Origin: Undaria pinnatifida
Taxonomy: Eukaryota > Sar > Phaeophyceae > Laminariales > Alariaceae
Direction of reading: 5' to 3'
NCBI GenBank assembly: GCA_012845835.1
Contig: JABAKD010000002.1
Span: 20,722,129 to 20,786,128, forward strand
DNA: 64,000 nt
Positions 11,831 through 23,579 of the stretch are shown here, in pieces (within the stretch, counting starts at the first letter, position 1; each line of letters starts with the position of its first letter). Below the pieces are notes generated by a model. That model saw only the letters and a program-made list of their open reading frames with translations, was not told the DNA's origin and did no database searches. The position numbers were made by a program, and so were the translations under genes.

Positions 11831-13001
11831 TTGTTGTTGCCGCTGTTGCTCCTGCTGCTGCTGTTGTTGTTGATGCCGTTGCTGCTGCTGCTGGCGCCAC
11901 TGCCGCTTCCGCCGGTGGCGGTGTCACTACTGGCGATGCTGATAATGGTGCTGATGGTGGTGATGGTGGTTGCGTGACATGTTCGACGCGCAAGACCGGG
12001 GTGTTCGAGATGGCCTTCGCGTGTCGCGGGACGCCGCGAAGAGTGAGGTGGAAGACCGCCTTTACGCTCGGGAGGTCGACGCAGGGGAATAGATCTCTTG
12101 CGTGCGTTGGCTCGAGGTGCGTTCCGATCACACACCCGGCAGGAAACGCCGCTGACGTCCTGCTAGTGCGCTCGGCGGCGGTGGTAGTGGCGGCGGTGAT
12201 AGTAGCGGTGGTGGTGTCATCGTTATCGTCACAGCATTTCTGTGAAGCGACTTCTCTTCTTCCTCCTCCTGTTGATGTTTCCACGTAACCCCCCCGCCCG
12301 CCTCCACCTCGCCCTCTACCACCCCCCCCCCGGCCTCGTCCTCTTTCTCCTCGTCCTCCCCCTCGTCCCCCCCCCCCTGTCCCACTTTCGCGTCCTCCTC
12401 CTCGTCCTCCGCCTCCGCCTCCTCCTTGTCCTCCGCCTCCTCCTCCTCCTCCTCGTCCTTGCTCTTCTCGCCCCCCTGCTTGCCTCTCCCCCCCCCCCCT
12501 TCCTTCTCCTCCTCCTCCTCCTTCTCCTTCTCCTTCTCCATTGTCCTCGTCGCAAGGATAATTCTCAAATTCCTCTTCACGATTACTACGACGGGTATTA
12601 TTTCGGTGTCCTAAAAAGGCGACTCCACTTGTCCGCGAAGTGCTAATACAGCCCGAAAAATTAACCTCCAACACAGACGCCCCCTCCTGAGCTGCAGCCT
12701 CCTCAGGCACCTCGAGCCTCGTAGCACGTGTCGACGACAAGGGGTCCGAACCTATCAAAGCGGGTACCCCGTTCACCGTCGCACGGGATAGCTTCAGTCC
12801 CGAGGAGTGCAGGTAGAATACTCGGCGCGGGGGGCCGGAGATGAGCACAGGGATAGTCGCCAGTCCGGAGAACGTCGCTGAGCGAACGTCAAGAGTGATA
12901 TCTAGGTGGTACGCCTGCACGATGACGTTGTCCAAGTACTCGGCGGGTATGTCGAGCGTAGAGGAGACCGTTGTATCGGAAGACAAGTGTTGCTCTTGCA
13001 T
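5911..13001 (-). CDS. M1-family zinc aminopeptidase with low-complexity inserts and C-terminal extension
   Basis: Five exons on the minus strand: 13001-11229, 10011-9874, 9615-9514, 9071-8847 and 7989-5911 (TAG). All four introns are GT-AG and phase 0, giving 1438 aa. Order of landmarks: N-terminal beta domain; a 'THLEPTHARDLFPC' segment; LGMENFGAI (residues 579-587) where M1 enzymes have GxMEN; zinc site HEVCH (614-618) with 18 residues to Glu637, the last codon of exon 2; then GLARFFEY; the transition-state Tyr701 in FDTITYCKGAS; and 'PWLTRAMFPVLRV' followed by an ERAP1_C-like 'LVVNDGHSGFFTVQY'. The family trims N-terminal residues from peptides, usually in cytosol or ER. Oddities: Gly/Arg-rich and Ala-Thr inserts and a long acidic/Ala-rich C-terminus ending in a predicted coiled coil. 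The start was set at the first Met after an acceptor-like TTCCCTAG, so a 5' UTR or upstream coding exon is possible. Confidence 0.88.
6160..6265 (-). repeat. Coding GCn tract (Ala/Ser-rich) in M1 C-terminal exon
   Basis: On the minus strand this trinucleotide-rich stretch encodes alternating Ala and Ser runs (patterns such as AAASASAAASA) before the final segment WFAIGAECAAAQERLSKIAA, which looks helical and coiled-coil forming. The frame is open through it and downstream. It is probably a replication-slippage expansion within a disordered linker. Confidence 0.6.
10100..11130. repeat. Intronic microsatellites (TG/CA, CACCAT, GACA types)
   Basis: Intron 1 of the M1 gene (11228-10012) carries TG/CA-rich sequence near 10190-10330, a CACCAT/CAC run near 10850-10880, and long CACA and CAGACAGA runs from about 10940 to 11120. 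Open frames predicted here (Cys/Val/Ser repeats) are artefacts of the repeats. Confidence 0.75.
11755..11830 (-). repeat. Coding hexanucleotide repeat (GCAACA)n, Ala-Thr tract
   Basis: About a dozen GTTGCT units on the plus strand read GCAACA or similar on the coding strand, giving an alternating Ala-Thr tract in exon 1 of the M1 aminopeptidase. Conserved M1 sequence lies on both sides in the same frame (upstream 'RGVPRHAKAISNTPV', downstream 'YLAVKTVYFQPTPLMPTYV'), so the repeat is translated unless a cryptic intron removes it. Confidence 0.7.
12280..12545 (-). repeat. Coding Gly/Arg/Glu-rich tract from a C/T-rich strand
   Basis: The plus strand is almost pure C/T. In the M1 frame the coding strand encodes GEGEGGGG- and GRGGGGRG-type sequence of about 90 residues, inserted in the N-terminal beta domain before 'GTHLEPTHARD'. 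Other M1 proteins have a short loop here. The frame is open across the whole tract. An unrecognised intron removing it cannot be excluded. Confidence 0.6.
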
Positions 13002-14436
13002 TGTTCTAGGGAACAGCAGCGTTAGACACAACACCCTGTACTACTGTAGTTGCTATAGGCTGGAGGTGCTGCCAAGTACACGACCTGGTTGTTCTGTTGC
13101 CGCCGCCTTCGGAAGAGTATACCACTAGTCGCGTTTACACGACAATGACTCCGACCGGAACATACATTGCACAACAGCAGGGAGGGGCCCCACGAGAGCA
13201 AAAAAAGAAGTCTCGCACTACAGCGGAATGGACAACCCTGAGACCAAGCACCGACTGAATCCCCGGGATCCTCCGTTGACAGAGGCACCAGGCAGACGTG
13301 GCCGTGTTCTGCTTCGGAACAGGCGCAACGTGCTGATGCTGACAGTCTATTGGCCCCTGCCCAAACATGCAACTACAAGTAGTGTGGAAATCCCGCCGCA
13401 TGTTTCGATTCAGCTTCGAGTAGGACCGCACCTACCACCCGAGAAGCGAGACTCTGCGACCATACACACGGCTGTAGCTGCGTGGGTGCCCACTTGCTGC
13501 AGACATCAGTAGTTGTACATACACAGCAGCACCTGCATTCTCTTTGACCCAGGTGAGAATTGCACAAGTGCAGCCTTGCGTACGCGGCGCCTTGGCTCCA
13601 TGTCCCAGCAACGTGAATTAGCAATTAGCCGCATATTTTACGAAAGAAACCCCGCTTCTCCCGCGAGTGCTGTCGGTCTGTCTACCTGTGGGTGTGTTGT
13701 GAGTTTTGTCGCACAGCAGCAATTTGTTGCGAGTCCCAAAAGTCGGTCGGCCCCTGTAATACGGCTTTGTTTATTTTCGCCCCGCAGAGGCAGGGTTAGA
13801 AACCTGTTCCTGCTGTAACTGCTGTTTCCGCATGGGCACATGGCACAAAACGTTACTTTCTCTTGTACCTTTTTCTCGTGTCGCGGACACCGCGAGAGCG
13901 TGAGATACTGCATGTGCCGGCGAAAATCGACGAGCGGTGGGAATTGGAAATGCTGCACCTTATGCGCGATAAAAATGAAGAGATGTACCGGGGAGAGAAG
14001 AGTTGACACCTGTGGCTGTCTTGTCCAAAAGGTGGCTTGGCCATCTTTTGTAACACAATTTGTGGATCCGAACATGAACGTTTTCGGATCGCAAGAAAAA
14101 CGATTTGCAAGTCTGCTGACGTTTTTCAATTTTTGTGTTGACCCTGACAACATCTAGGGGAGTCATGTGAAAGAGTCGTGGTGCCGGAAGGTGAGAGGGA
14201 AGGGACGCAGGGGTATCAGCTTCGCTTGGAGACAGCACCGGTTCTTTTTTGTAGATTTCTTATTATTGGCAATGAGCCATGAGAAGCCCGAGGAGACAGG
14301 AAAGGAGGAGGAGGAAGAGTGAGAGCATGGGGGTGGGGTGAGGCTCACAGAGTTCGCTTCACCCCAGCATTGCTGCTGTGCTCTCTTCTGGACCTTTACC
14401 TCTGGAACGTACAAGAAACGTTCTCCTAGACGTTCT

Positions 14437-14560
14437 ATATTCCCATGAGCGCCTAACGCGCTTACTTCTATCTATCTTGTCCAGAGGAGGAACGTTCCAT
14501 ATATTCCCATGAGCGCTTAACGCGCTTACTTCTATCTATCTTGTCCAGAGGAACGTTCCA
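14437..14560 (+). repeat. 64-bp tandem duplication with GAACGTTC palindromes
   Basis: Two head-to-tail copies of a unit beginning ATATTCCCATGAGCG and containing CTTACTTCTATCTATC repeat with a 64-bp period and one or two differences. Each ends in GAGGAACGTTCC, a palindrome. Further ACGTTC half-sites lie just upstream (14415-14435) and downstream. Confidence 0.75.
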
Positions 14561-15825
14561 TTACCGAGAACGCTCTTGCGATCTTCTCCACTAAGAATAT
14601 TCCGTTTAAGAGAATGTTCTTATGGTCCAATAGACCATGACTTCGCGGGCTATTCTACCGAATCTATTGCCAGCTATACTGACACTCTATTACATTAGCC
14701 CACCCTAAATAGTCGTGTATGCAGACCTCAAGACGGTCGAAGGGTGACGACAAAGTTAATCCCAAAAGACCGGGAAAGGGGGTCGAAGATGCGGCTATTC
14801 GAAACAAAGATATGAGGCTATAGATTCCCCCACACCTCGTGATGATAGGGCTTAAATGCCTCATCGCAAGATATACAACCCTATGATGGAGCTCACAACC
14901 GTGAGAGCTCGAGAAAGGGTATGTACCTACGGTATATCAGTAGCAATCGGCCTACGAAAACACGAGAGGCGCGGCCACTAAGCGCAAGGATGCGAAGGGA
15001 GCCAAAGAGAAAGGTATAGACGCCAATTTTACAGTCACCAACCAACAGTATATCTTTCATGCGGATAAAATATAGAACACGCGCGAACGACCTTGCGTAA
15101 AAAAATGTGCAACTGTGTATTAACAACCATGCCAGAGGTTTGATTTACAAACACCATATACATCATGAATGAAATATAGATGTACCACGCAACCCCCTAC
15201 ACGCAGCTTGCAAAGTTTACTTTCAGCTATCCAATCGGCCGCAGGTCGTACTCACAGCTGAGATTTTTTTATTTTTTATGAAAACAAATATGAGATCTTA
15301 ATCTTGTACCTGGTAGACCCGAACCTGGTGCTTTTCCAGTCTTCCGTTTTCGGGTATAATTTGCGGGTCGGCCCCTACCCGAAAATGGGAGCCCAGTTTC
15401 GGATGAAATAAATTGTACTGGTAGCCGAAAACAACATCCGGATTTAGTTTTCAATACGTCATGGGAGGCAACAAGCGAACAAGCCGAAAACAGCAGCAGT
15501 AATACAAGACATAAGACGCGCATCAGACATTCAATACCCCCACCCCCACCCCCACCCCCTCGAACGCTCCGCCCTCTCCTCACTGGTTGTACGATTTACA
15601 GGATATACATTATAAACTGGTGCATTCTTTCCAAAACCGTCAGATTTATCCCCTGAAAGAATTTACAGTTTCCACGCACAGATTGAGCTGCCCCGCCCGT
15701 CCCGCCCCCCCCCCCCCCCGCGCTCCCTCTTGATCAAACCCAGGCCCCTACGTCCTTGAAACTCCGCCCTCCCCTCACTGGTTTTCGACTTACAGGATTC
15801 ACTCGATAAACTGATGCATTTCCTT

Positions 15826-16075
15826 CCACAGCTGTCAGATTTTGTCCCCCTCAAAAACGGGTTTTATAGTTTCCGCGCATAAACTGACCAGTATCACCCT
15901 GTTGACCCTGATAGCTACACTGCTGTAGTTGCAAGGGGAGCCGCCTACCCACATCCTTAATGAGGACACACAGCCCGTAATACGCGCGATCGGAGTATCA
16001 CACACAGCTCGCAAAGATGAGTTCCGACAACATCTTCGATCTCACAGCTGGAGTGTACTTTTATTTTTATAATAA
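15826..16075 (+). repeat. Dispersed repeat family A, copy 1
   Basis: About 250 bp running from CAGCTGTCAGATTTTGTCCC through CTGATAGCTACACTG and CGCGATCGGAGTATCACACA to ATCTCACAGCTGGAGTGTA. It is closely matched at 41026-41272 (same strand), 31556-31687 (opposite strand, 3' half) and 36705-36850 (diverged, 5' half). A GTCAGATTTATCCCCT module just upstream (15640-15700) recurs at 39640, 40790 and 40905. There is no coding capacity, and terminal inverted repeats were not identified. Confidence 0.75.
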
Positions 16076-17860
16076 TCTGCTGAGCCAGCAACGCGTATCA
16101 TTGGCATACTCGTGCAGCTGCTATGTCCCGCTCTCCATTTGTACACGCCTCGGTCCTCACTAGGAGCCGATGGGATCGGACAGTGATGGTCACGAATACG
16201 AGAGCCTTGCTAGTCTCCTCGCAGTCGCGATTACAGCATTCGCCAAACGCAAAGCACCCACTACGCGTTTTGTCGTCGGGGAAGAGGACAGCCGCCGTCT
16301 GCAACATGTCGTTGCTGATGCACGAGATCGACGGGAGCGACAGGGAAGACAACGCTCCTCGCGTGAAGCGCAAACGGCGTGTTTTCCCTCGCCCCGCCTG
16401 CAAAGCTCATCTGCGTGCACTGAGTTGCTCCAGTGCGGCGAACTCGTACGAACACGTACTCGAGCGATCACCGTTGTTGATTGTTTCGCGAGAACTTTGT
16501 CCAAAAGACAATCTGTAAATCGGGTTTAATAAAAGGCATGTCCATCCGATTCTGCCCGTCTGGTTCTGCGACCCGAAAATCTGTATAATTTTCGGATTCG
16601 GATACGCTATTATATATTACTAGAGACGGCCTTAGTGTAAAAATCGAAAAGGCTCCTACGAGTTGAGCTGGAGAACGTAAAAGTCACGGTAAAAAAAGAC
16701 GTGCTGCAGCCATCATCCACCAGAGACATTTCTCTAGTACGGTCGCGCAGGCAAAGAGAGTTCGTGTTTCTCCTCGTCGTAGTACACAAGTACAATACGT
16801 AGAGCATGGATATCTTCGTACGCATGAATCAGCCACCCTGAGGGGCACATGCCGGTGCAGTTTTTTTTTTTATGCGACACGAGCCAAAAAGTAGATAGCA
16901 CAACAAAATCGTCCAATCGTCTATACAATTTATTGTTAACTGTCGTTTTCTCGTCGTTCTTTCAGGAATCTGTATGTATTCATTTCCAGATGTAACTACG
17001 TCTTGTGCGAATTTAGCAATATTTTCTCAATCCCATCACGACAGATGGCAGTTGCCGTATAGCAAGGTGTTAACTTCGTAGTTGCAGTTTGTACGTACCC
17101 CAGATCCTTCGTAGAAGCGAACGAGATCGACGAGACCAAAACCATACATCGGTTGTGCGTGAGCAACGAGTATACACAGCAGTATTCCTCTGTACAGTAG
17201 CAGAAATATAGTTATTTGTGTGGCCTGACAGCCGACGCGACTGCATCTATGCCCCGAATATATGCTAGGTGTGGCTCATCTCGTAAGTGTTATAAGGCTT
17301 AGTTTGGGTAAGCTATTGGTTAACCTTTTGAAAGTGGTCAAACGGACTAATACCGCACTTATACCTTAACATAAGCCTGATGTCCCGCCGTATCATAGCG
17401 CCACGTTCACCACGCCCCCCTCGCTAGGTTTACATTACTACTTTAGTTCATCCCCGTACCTTCTCCCTTGGTCCATCCTGTTGCGTGTCGATACCAGCCT
17501 ATTATCTACCCGCGATTCAGTCTCTCTCTCACTCTGATTGGTGTACGTTGCGCAGCTCGACGGCCGCATTGCCCTACAAGTGCGAATGCAAACCTCGGAA
17601 ATACTGTGACTTACATTCTTACAATAGTTTGCCTTCCGACAGTGTACATTAGCGCCTAATTACTTCCAATATAGAATGAGCGCTCATGTCCCTTTTTCAG
17701 CGGTATGCAACCCCGAAAACTGACCAAACAACAACACCGAAAAATATCAACACCCTCTCACCCAATCCTTTCTCCTCGTATCCACCGGTTCATCGATATT
17801 TGGCAATTCACAGTTCAAAGGGATGACAACCAGCTCCCGTGGCGGCATCGCTGTTGAGTT

Positions 17861-20801
17861 ATGACAGACCGCAAGATATTTGATCTTTTCTACGGAGCCA
17901 GGGAAGGGGATTATGGAATGTGCCGCCGCGCGTACGAGGCTGGGGCCGACATCAACTTCGCGTTCGACGGACGAAGGGCAACCAAGGGCGGGGCGGGGCG
18001 GTGGTATGTTCACGCGTTCTGTGCTCCGGTCTGTTACTTCGAGAACCACGTAGTGCTCTTGCCCTCCTTTCTAAATATTCGATGCGTCAGCAATGTAGAG
18101 CCTGCACGCGCTCTTGATCCCATTGTTTCGCGATGTATTCACATCTACCATGCGTAGAAGATAAAAAATTCTTGGAATAGCGATGTCACTGTTTTTAGAA
18201 CTCGCGCGTGTTCGACGAGGTTTTCCGGTGTCTCAGGGAGAATTTTTCCCTTCAAAACTTCCATGTATAAGTCTGATCGTATATATCTGTTCGGAAGCAT
18301 CCAACGATGATTCCAGCTGTGCGTGTGGTGACCAAGAAAACTCGTATCGTACGGTTTGGAAACAAAAGAAAAATGATATATATGGCGTTCTTAGGTACTA
18401 CGGTGACCTTCAGTGGTACGCGCCGGACGGGATAAATGGCGACAAAATGGACACGCTGCTGATCATCGCGGTCAAGACCAACAACGAAGAGCTAACGAGC
18501 TTGATCCTTGGCCTTGACGGCGTGGACGCGACGAAAAAAAACGGCAAAGGCTTGGACGCCATGACCGTCGCGAAAGCTCTCGGGCGGGAGCACCTCTTGC
18601 TTGAAATGGCAACGTCGAAATCGGATACTGCCATGGCGACGTCGGCGTCGGATAAGGTTGGGCCAAGGGCTATTCACGAGGTCGAGGCGGGCGCGGCTGC
18701 AGCTGATGGTGGTGATGGTGGTAGTGCCGCGATGAGCTTGGATGCTCTTGTCCCACCCCCCCCGGGAACTTTTGCGGGAGGAGAGGCAGGTCTGGAGGTT
18801 GTACAGCTGGGTTATGCGGTGGAGATGCTCAAGGTGTGGCGGTCTCACGCTTTCTCACAAAATGAACTCTTCTGCTATTTTCATCATCAGCCGCCGGCAA
18901 CCAAGACAACTATGTACATGTACCTAATATAACTGGAAGTTATGACCGACGCTACGGTAGGGGGGGTACCTCCATTTTCACCGGTGTGTTTAAGCCACTA
19001 GCACGAGTAGCTCCGAACCCCACGGATGAAAATGGTTTAGGCACTTGTTTTGGCGCAGCTAAGATCACCTTTACATTGCGGATTGGTTTCGTCAATGTAA
19101 AACATGAAGAAAGCGTAAGATCGCATAGAAAAAAGGGGTTACTCGCGCGAGTGACCCCTAGCCACTGAAATAGAAGGCCCAAAAGGGGACCCCCCTACCG
19201 TAGCCTGGGTCTTATTTTGTAGCCGCTTGCCCGCAATAAATGTCTCGGCAAAAGTTCTATAAAGTGGCACATTCTGTGGGCGATATGTTCGGTCTGCCGA
19301 AAGATTTGTAGGTAGTAACGCAATACGCGCGTACTGGTCAGTTTCGTGTGGTGCTTTTGTATTAGGCGATTGACTGAAAATAGCTTCCACTCTATCTGGT
19401 GTTTTTTACATCGTGAGTGAGCGGCTGTAAAGAACCTTCACTGTAATGAGGGAATAAGTCCCCTGTGGCTATATGCGGTTGCTCTGTGTCGTGCCAGATC
19501 TCCCACGAGAGGTAGGCACTCAGCAGATGTTAGTCTGCCGTTGCGATCAGCTCCAAGCTCCGCAGAGCTGATGACGAAAATATACCCCAAGGACAGTGGT
19601 GTGTTTATTAGTAGCGCGGTCTCGAAGAAGAAACGAAGAGGCAAGAGAGAGGGAGAGAGAAAGAGAGAGTGAGAGAGAGCGTGGTGCTGTTGAGTTATGT
19701 GGGAGTGTGCATGGTGCATGCTTGATCGATTACAGCTCGAAGACCATCACCCCTTGCACTGGTATCGCCGAAGCGCCTCGTGCTGCTCTGTAAACTAGGT
19801 AGCACTTACAAATCGATCCGATATTCTGAACACGTCTACGTACTTACTCATGTATACCAGTCGGTAGTAAAAGCGTATGATGTTGTGCCCCACGAGCTAC
19901 GTATATCACATGACTACGTATGATATGTTAACGACAGCGCAATCAATAAGCTACGATGGACTACTTCGTACTCCGTCCTACCAGTAGCAAGTTATCTACC
20001 CTCAATACACTAATACTCTCGTAGCTTGTAGTCGTTTGCTTTACGTCGTGTTTCCTTTGTATTGTGTCGGTGTGGCGTTCGGTCGTGTTCGCTCACCCCG
20101 CAGGCAAGCAACAACGAGAAGGAGATCCAGATCAGCAAAGCAGAGAAAGAGTGCCAGGCATATCAAGACATGCTGAAGGAGAAGGACGCGAATATAGGGG
20201 AGCTCCGAAAATCGGTGCGGTGCGCTCGTGTTCCAAGCGGGCATATATAGTGCAACAAACCCGCGTTCGCGTCGAGTAATCTCACCCTAGACGAAACCTC
20301 TCAACCACGAACTCTTGGTTGTACGACCATGGTGGGCAACCTTGAAAAATTTGCGTTTTGCTGCATTTTTTCTTACCACTGGAATGTGTTAGCAAGGCGG
20401 CGACGGATGTCTAACGCAATGCACCAGCATATAGAAGTTGCCTGCATAGACTATGCATCCCTTGCTCGCTTTACGAGTGTACATACTTTGAAGTGCATAC
20501 ATACACACGCATCTGGGAGAGTACGCCATGGTTCCCCGCGTGCATGATCAGATGGATGCCGACCATTCACCCCCCACGTTCATTTTCATCTATTTTCCAG
20601 GTCCTCGAGAAAGAGAAGGAGGTAATCGCGATGATGCACAAGATTGGTCGGCTGGAGGAGGCCTTAAGCCAGTTCACCGACGACCGCCAGGCAGACGCCG
20701 AGCAGTACTCGGCGTGGGGGCAAGCAGAGCCCAATAACACGGAGGGCGGTGCCACAGTACCCCCCGACGGGGGTGGCAGTGGTTCGGAACCCCTTCGTTA
20801 G
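17861..20801 (+). CDS. Ankyrin-like protein with C-terminal coiled coil
   Basis: Four exons: 17861-18003, 18395-18833, 20104-20214 and 20601-20801 (TAG). Introns are phase 2, 0 and 0, donors are GTATGT, GTGTGG and GTGCGG, and the protein is 297 aa. Residues 3-38 (FYGAREGDYGMCRRAYEAGA) look like one ankyrin helix pair. Residues 63-125 (TLLIIAVKTNNEELTSLIL, then ALGREHLLLEM) look like one or two more. A Gly/Ala/Pro linker follows. Exons 3 and 4 form a continuous heptad-type coiled coil (about 180-250, with EKEIQISKAEKEC and LEKEKEVIAMMHKIGRLEEAL), then an acidic, Gly-rich tail. Ankyrin repeats bind proteins and coiled coils oligomerise, so a scaffold role is inference. I do not recognise an orthologue. 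Exons were chosen by matching phases, polypyrimidine tracts and uninterrupted heptads. Confidence 0.75.
19630..19685 (+). repeat. GA-rich microsatellite in intron 3
   Basis: AGAGAGAGGGAGAGAGAAAG-type sequence lies inside the 1270-bp intron (18834-20103) of the ankyrin-like gene. Nothing else of note was seen in this intron. Confidence 0.6.
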
Positions 20802-23579
20802 AGCCTGTTCTCTTTTTGCGACTAGGTACTGAACGAAGAGGCCGGCGAAAGTCTTTTTTCGCGATATCACTTGGGAATTGCGCTGCGAAACCGTTAAAAA
20901 TGTACCAGGTACTTCGAAGTATGTAAACATAATTTCTGGGTGAACTGCGGTTGCGGAATGATCCACCTGCTGGGAGATAAAAGAGATGGTCCCGGAGTGA
21001 AGGATGTTATTCCGCAGGGATGTACGGAAGACGCACCAGGATTAGTCCCGCATGAACAGCTGTGCCGTTAGATGTGACCTTTATAAGAAGTATTACTTAG
21101 CTCCTTGCAATTCACGTGACGATTCGTGACCAAGAAAAACTGCAGAAAGGTACGGTAGGGTTCGCATACCCCTGCTTTGAACACCACGTGGTTGTTGTGT
21201 GGGCAAAGAAAAATGGAGACAACGGCTTCGTAAGGGCGGTGTGTAATATTTTATCAATGCTTGAAGACAAGCATTGGCGAGCCAGTCAGCTCCCCCCCTC
21301 CCGCCGCCGCGGCCGCCGCCACGCCTCCACGAGACCTTCGCCGGAACAAAGTCCCGTCATACACGCCATGTCATGCCTCGCACCTACCCCTACTTCATAC
21401 ACGGATGGGACGGACCAACGAGTCAGCTTAGCACCCCCTCGCGCAACACCGTCCTGGAGAATGCCCCCCCCCGTCATCCCAACAATCGAGTCGTCTCATG
21501 GCTGGGCATTCTTACATCGGGTTGGCTACTGGTAAAGTCTCTGCGAAAACCGCCCTGCACTCTATTATGCCCAACACGAGCCCATTTTTTGTGGCAAGCG
21601 AAACGATGGCTACCCACAGCGCGACAGTGCTCAGAGTGGCAGCAAACAGGGGCGGAGGGCAGGGGGGTAAACATAACATTTCGCAAGGTTGCTCTTGCTG
21701 TCCGCACGCTCCTTCACGCGCTCGAACATGCCGACAACACCGCTGTTGGAGGAAAATAGATCAAGAGACCGCAGCTGTTTTGGGTGGCGTCAGATACCCC
21801 TCTTGGCGCCCCCACACTGAAACTACGATACAAATCTAGACCGCCGTCCGTCACAGGCTAAACTGCCGTCGCGAAAAATGCGTGGTGTCTTCTGACATGT
21901 TTGGGTGTTGGTGGTACTCAGCGCGACCGCTTGTGTAGAACTATAGCTCTTCGCCCGCTGCGTCCAACTCACGGGTTTTCAATACACCCCCCGGATTTTT
22001 TTCTACACGTATCACACGTCCGTTTCACGACCTCCTGCTTCGACCCAATAGTCACCACGGTAAATCTTGTCTCGCCTAACGATGGTCCCCGTTTTTTCCC
22101 TGCTTATATCGATTGTTTCCGGCCTTCCTACGCCGTGTGGGGAAAAGCATGACGGCTAATTCTCATTAGTCGCTAATTGGACGCACGAAGGGTGATTCTC
22201 ATTGGTCAAACATTCGTTCGTTGTCTCGCTATCGAACCACACCGGCACCGTAGCACCAAGCAGCAGCTCGCCCCCATTTGTCCAACGCCATCGGGTCTTC
22301 TTGGTGTTTTGATCCCCCAAACACACGATGTCTGGCGTCACAAAATCATCTCGGGGACCGGTGTAGTAGCAGCTTCAAGAAGTGAGTATCGACCCTAAAT
22401 TTGTCGAACTCACAGCTGACGTTGTTAGAATAATTTATAAAACCATCTCGGGGAAGACACGCGCAATTTTAATTTTCACTTTTCTCATCCGGACCCACGC
22501 CCGACATCCGCACCTCAACTGCATAGCGGCGTATGCATATTTTCAAACCGCGCGTACAGCAGTCACGGCCGTTTTATAACGAGTCTCCAGCGAACACTGC
22601 CAGTGCGCACCGCATGGTTCTAAGGGTTATTCGTTACGAACGCGAGAAAATTGCGATTCGTGGCCAAAAACAAAACATGGGCAATACTTGTAAATAGTAA
22701 ATTGGCGTCCTGTCAAGTTTTCCAATACAAATCACGGCATTTTGTCACGAATCGCGACATCAATAAGTGGAACAGTTCAAAAGTTTTCCTTGTCCCCGTT
22801 CGGGACAAAACATCGCGATTCGCGAAAAAGCATGCGTTTTTTTCAAAGATTCGTTGCCTTTTCTTCGTTGGTCAGGAACACCCCTAAGGCGTCAATTGAG
22901 GTCTTCCGTCGACGTTCCGCGACTGCAGGGGTTCATCGCCAAAACCTTGCGGTAAAAATCTACAAGCCAAGATTTAGGCGTTCTCTTCTCGGTGCGTCCT
23001 CGTAATCGATACGTGGGCGGCAATGACGCGCGCGACCCTCTTTCCGCCCAAGCCATCGCGACAACACATCCCGCCAAAAACAATGCAAGCAAGCAAAGCG
23101 AAAGTAAAAGTAAAAGGCATACTGACGGCTAACCAGCATATCGCCCCCCGGCCCCAAGGGGGGGCACGCCGCACCCGCGGAAACCCCATCATCGCTGCAC
23201 GTTTCCAGTACATCGCAAGGTTAGCTTTGTCGGTGAAAACCCGATGTGTGCCGTCCCGGCATTGGCAGCGATGTGAGATATTATGGTCCCATGGACCACA
23301 TCCATGCCATGGTTACACCCCCCCCCCCCTTTCTCCTTCTCTCTTCTCTCCATGTTGTACAACTAATTCGAGTGTCGTGCCGGCCAAAGACGAGAACAGA
23401 CGGAACGCAATAAAAAAAGGCGCGCCGCGACTGCATACCCGCCTACCCCAGAACCTGCCTACCTACGAACAAAATCGGCAGATGACGTCACTTGCGCACA
23501 CCCTGCGTACAATGTATACAAGGGCTGCGCTGCGCGCGGCGTACTATTATAGTAAATCGCTGGTGCGGGTCCGCGGCTA
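20802..23579. other. Intergenic between convergent 3' ends
   Basis: This is non-coding as far as I can see. ORFs at 21116-21839 overlap in several frames and lack motifs. Near 22640-22830 the motif CGCGATTCG or CGAATCGCGA appears in both orientations, possibly the remains of a small inverted-repeat element. No transposase-like sequence was found. Confidence 0.45.

Larger units (their letters stand above)
13002..17860. other. Intergenic between divergent genes; repeats, no supported gene
   Basis: This lies between the 5' ends of the M1 peptidase (-) and the ankyrin-like gene (+), so both promoters should be here, though I could not place them. Antisense ORFs overlap at 13638-14157 and 16098-16529 but show no family motif and no splice support. 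Identified repeats are the 64-bp duplication at 14437-14560 and a dispersed repeat ending near 16075. Poly(C) runs occur near 15545 and 15705. Confidence 0.5.

Noticed and set aside
11704-12288. Ala/Val-rich 194-codon plus-strand ORF
   Set aside because: Produced by the GTTGCT repeat and GC-rich antisense of M1 exon 1.
16098-16529. Four overlapping ORFs on both strands
   Set aside because: GC-richer patch with no family motif. The strands compete and no splice partners were found. Kept as unassigned intergenic DNA.
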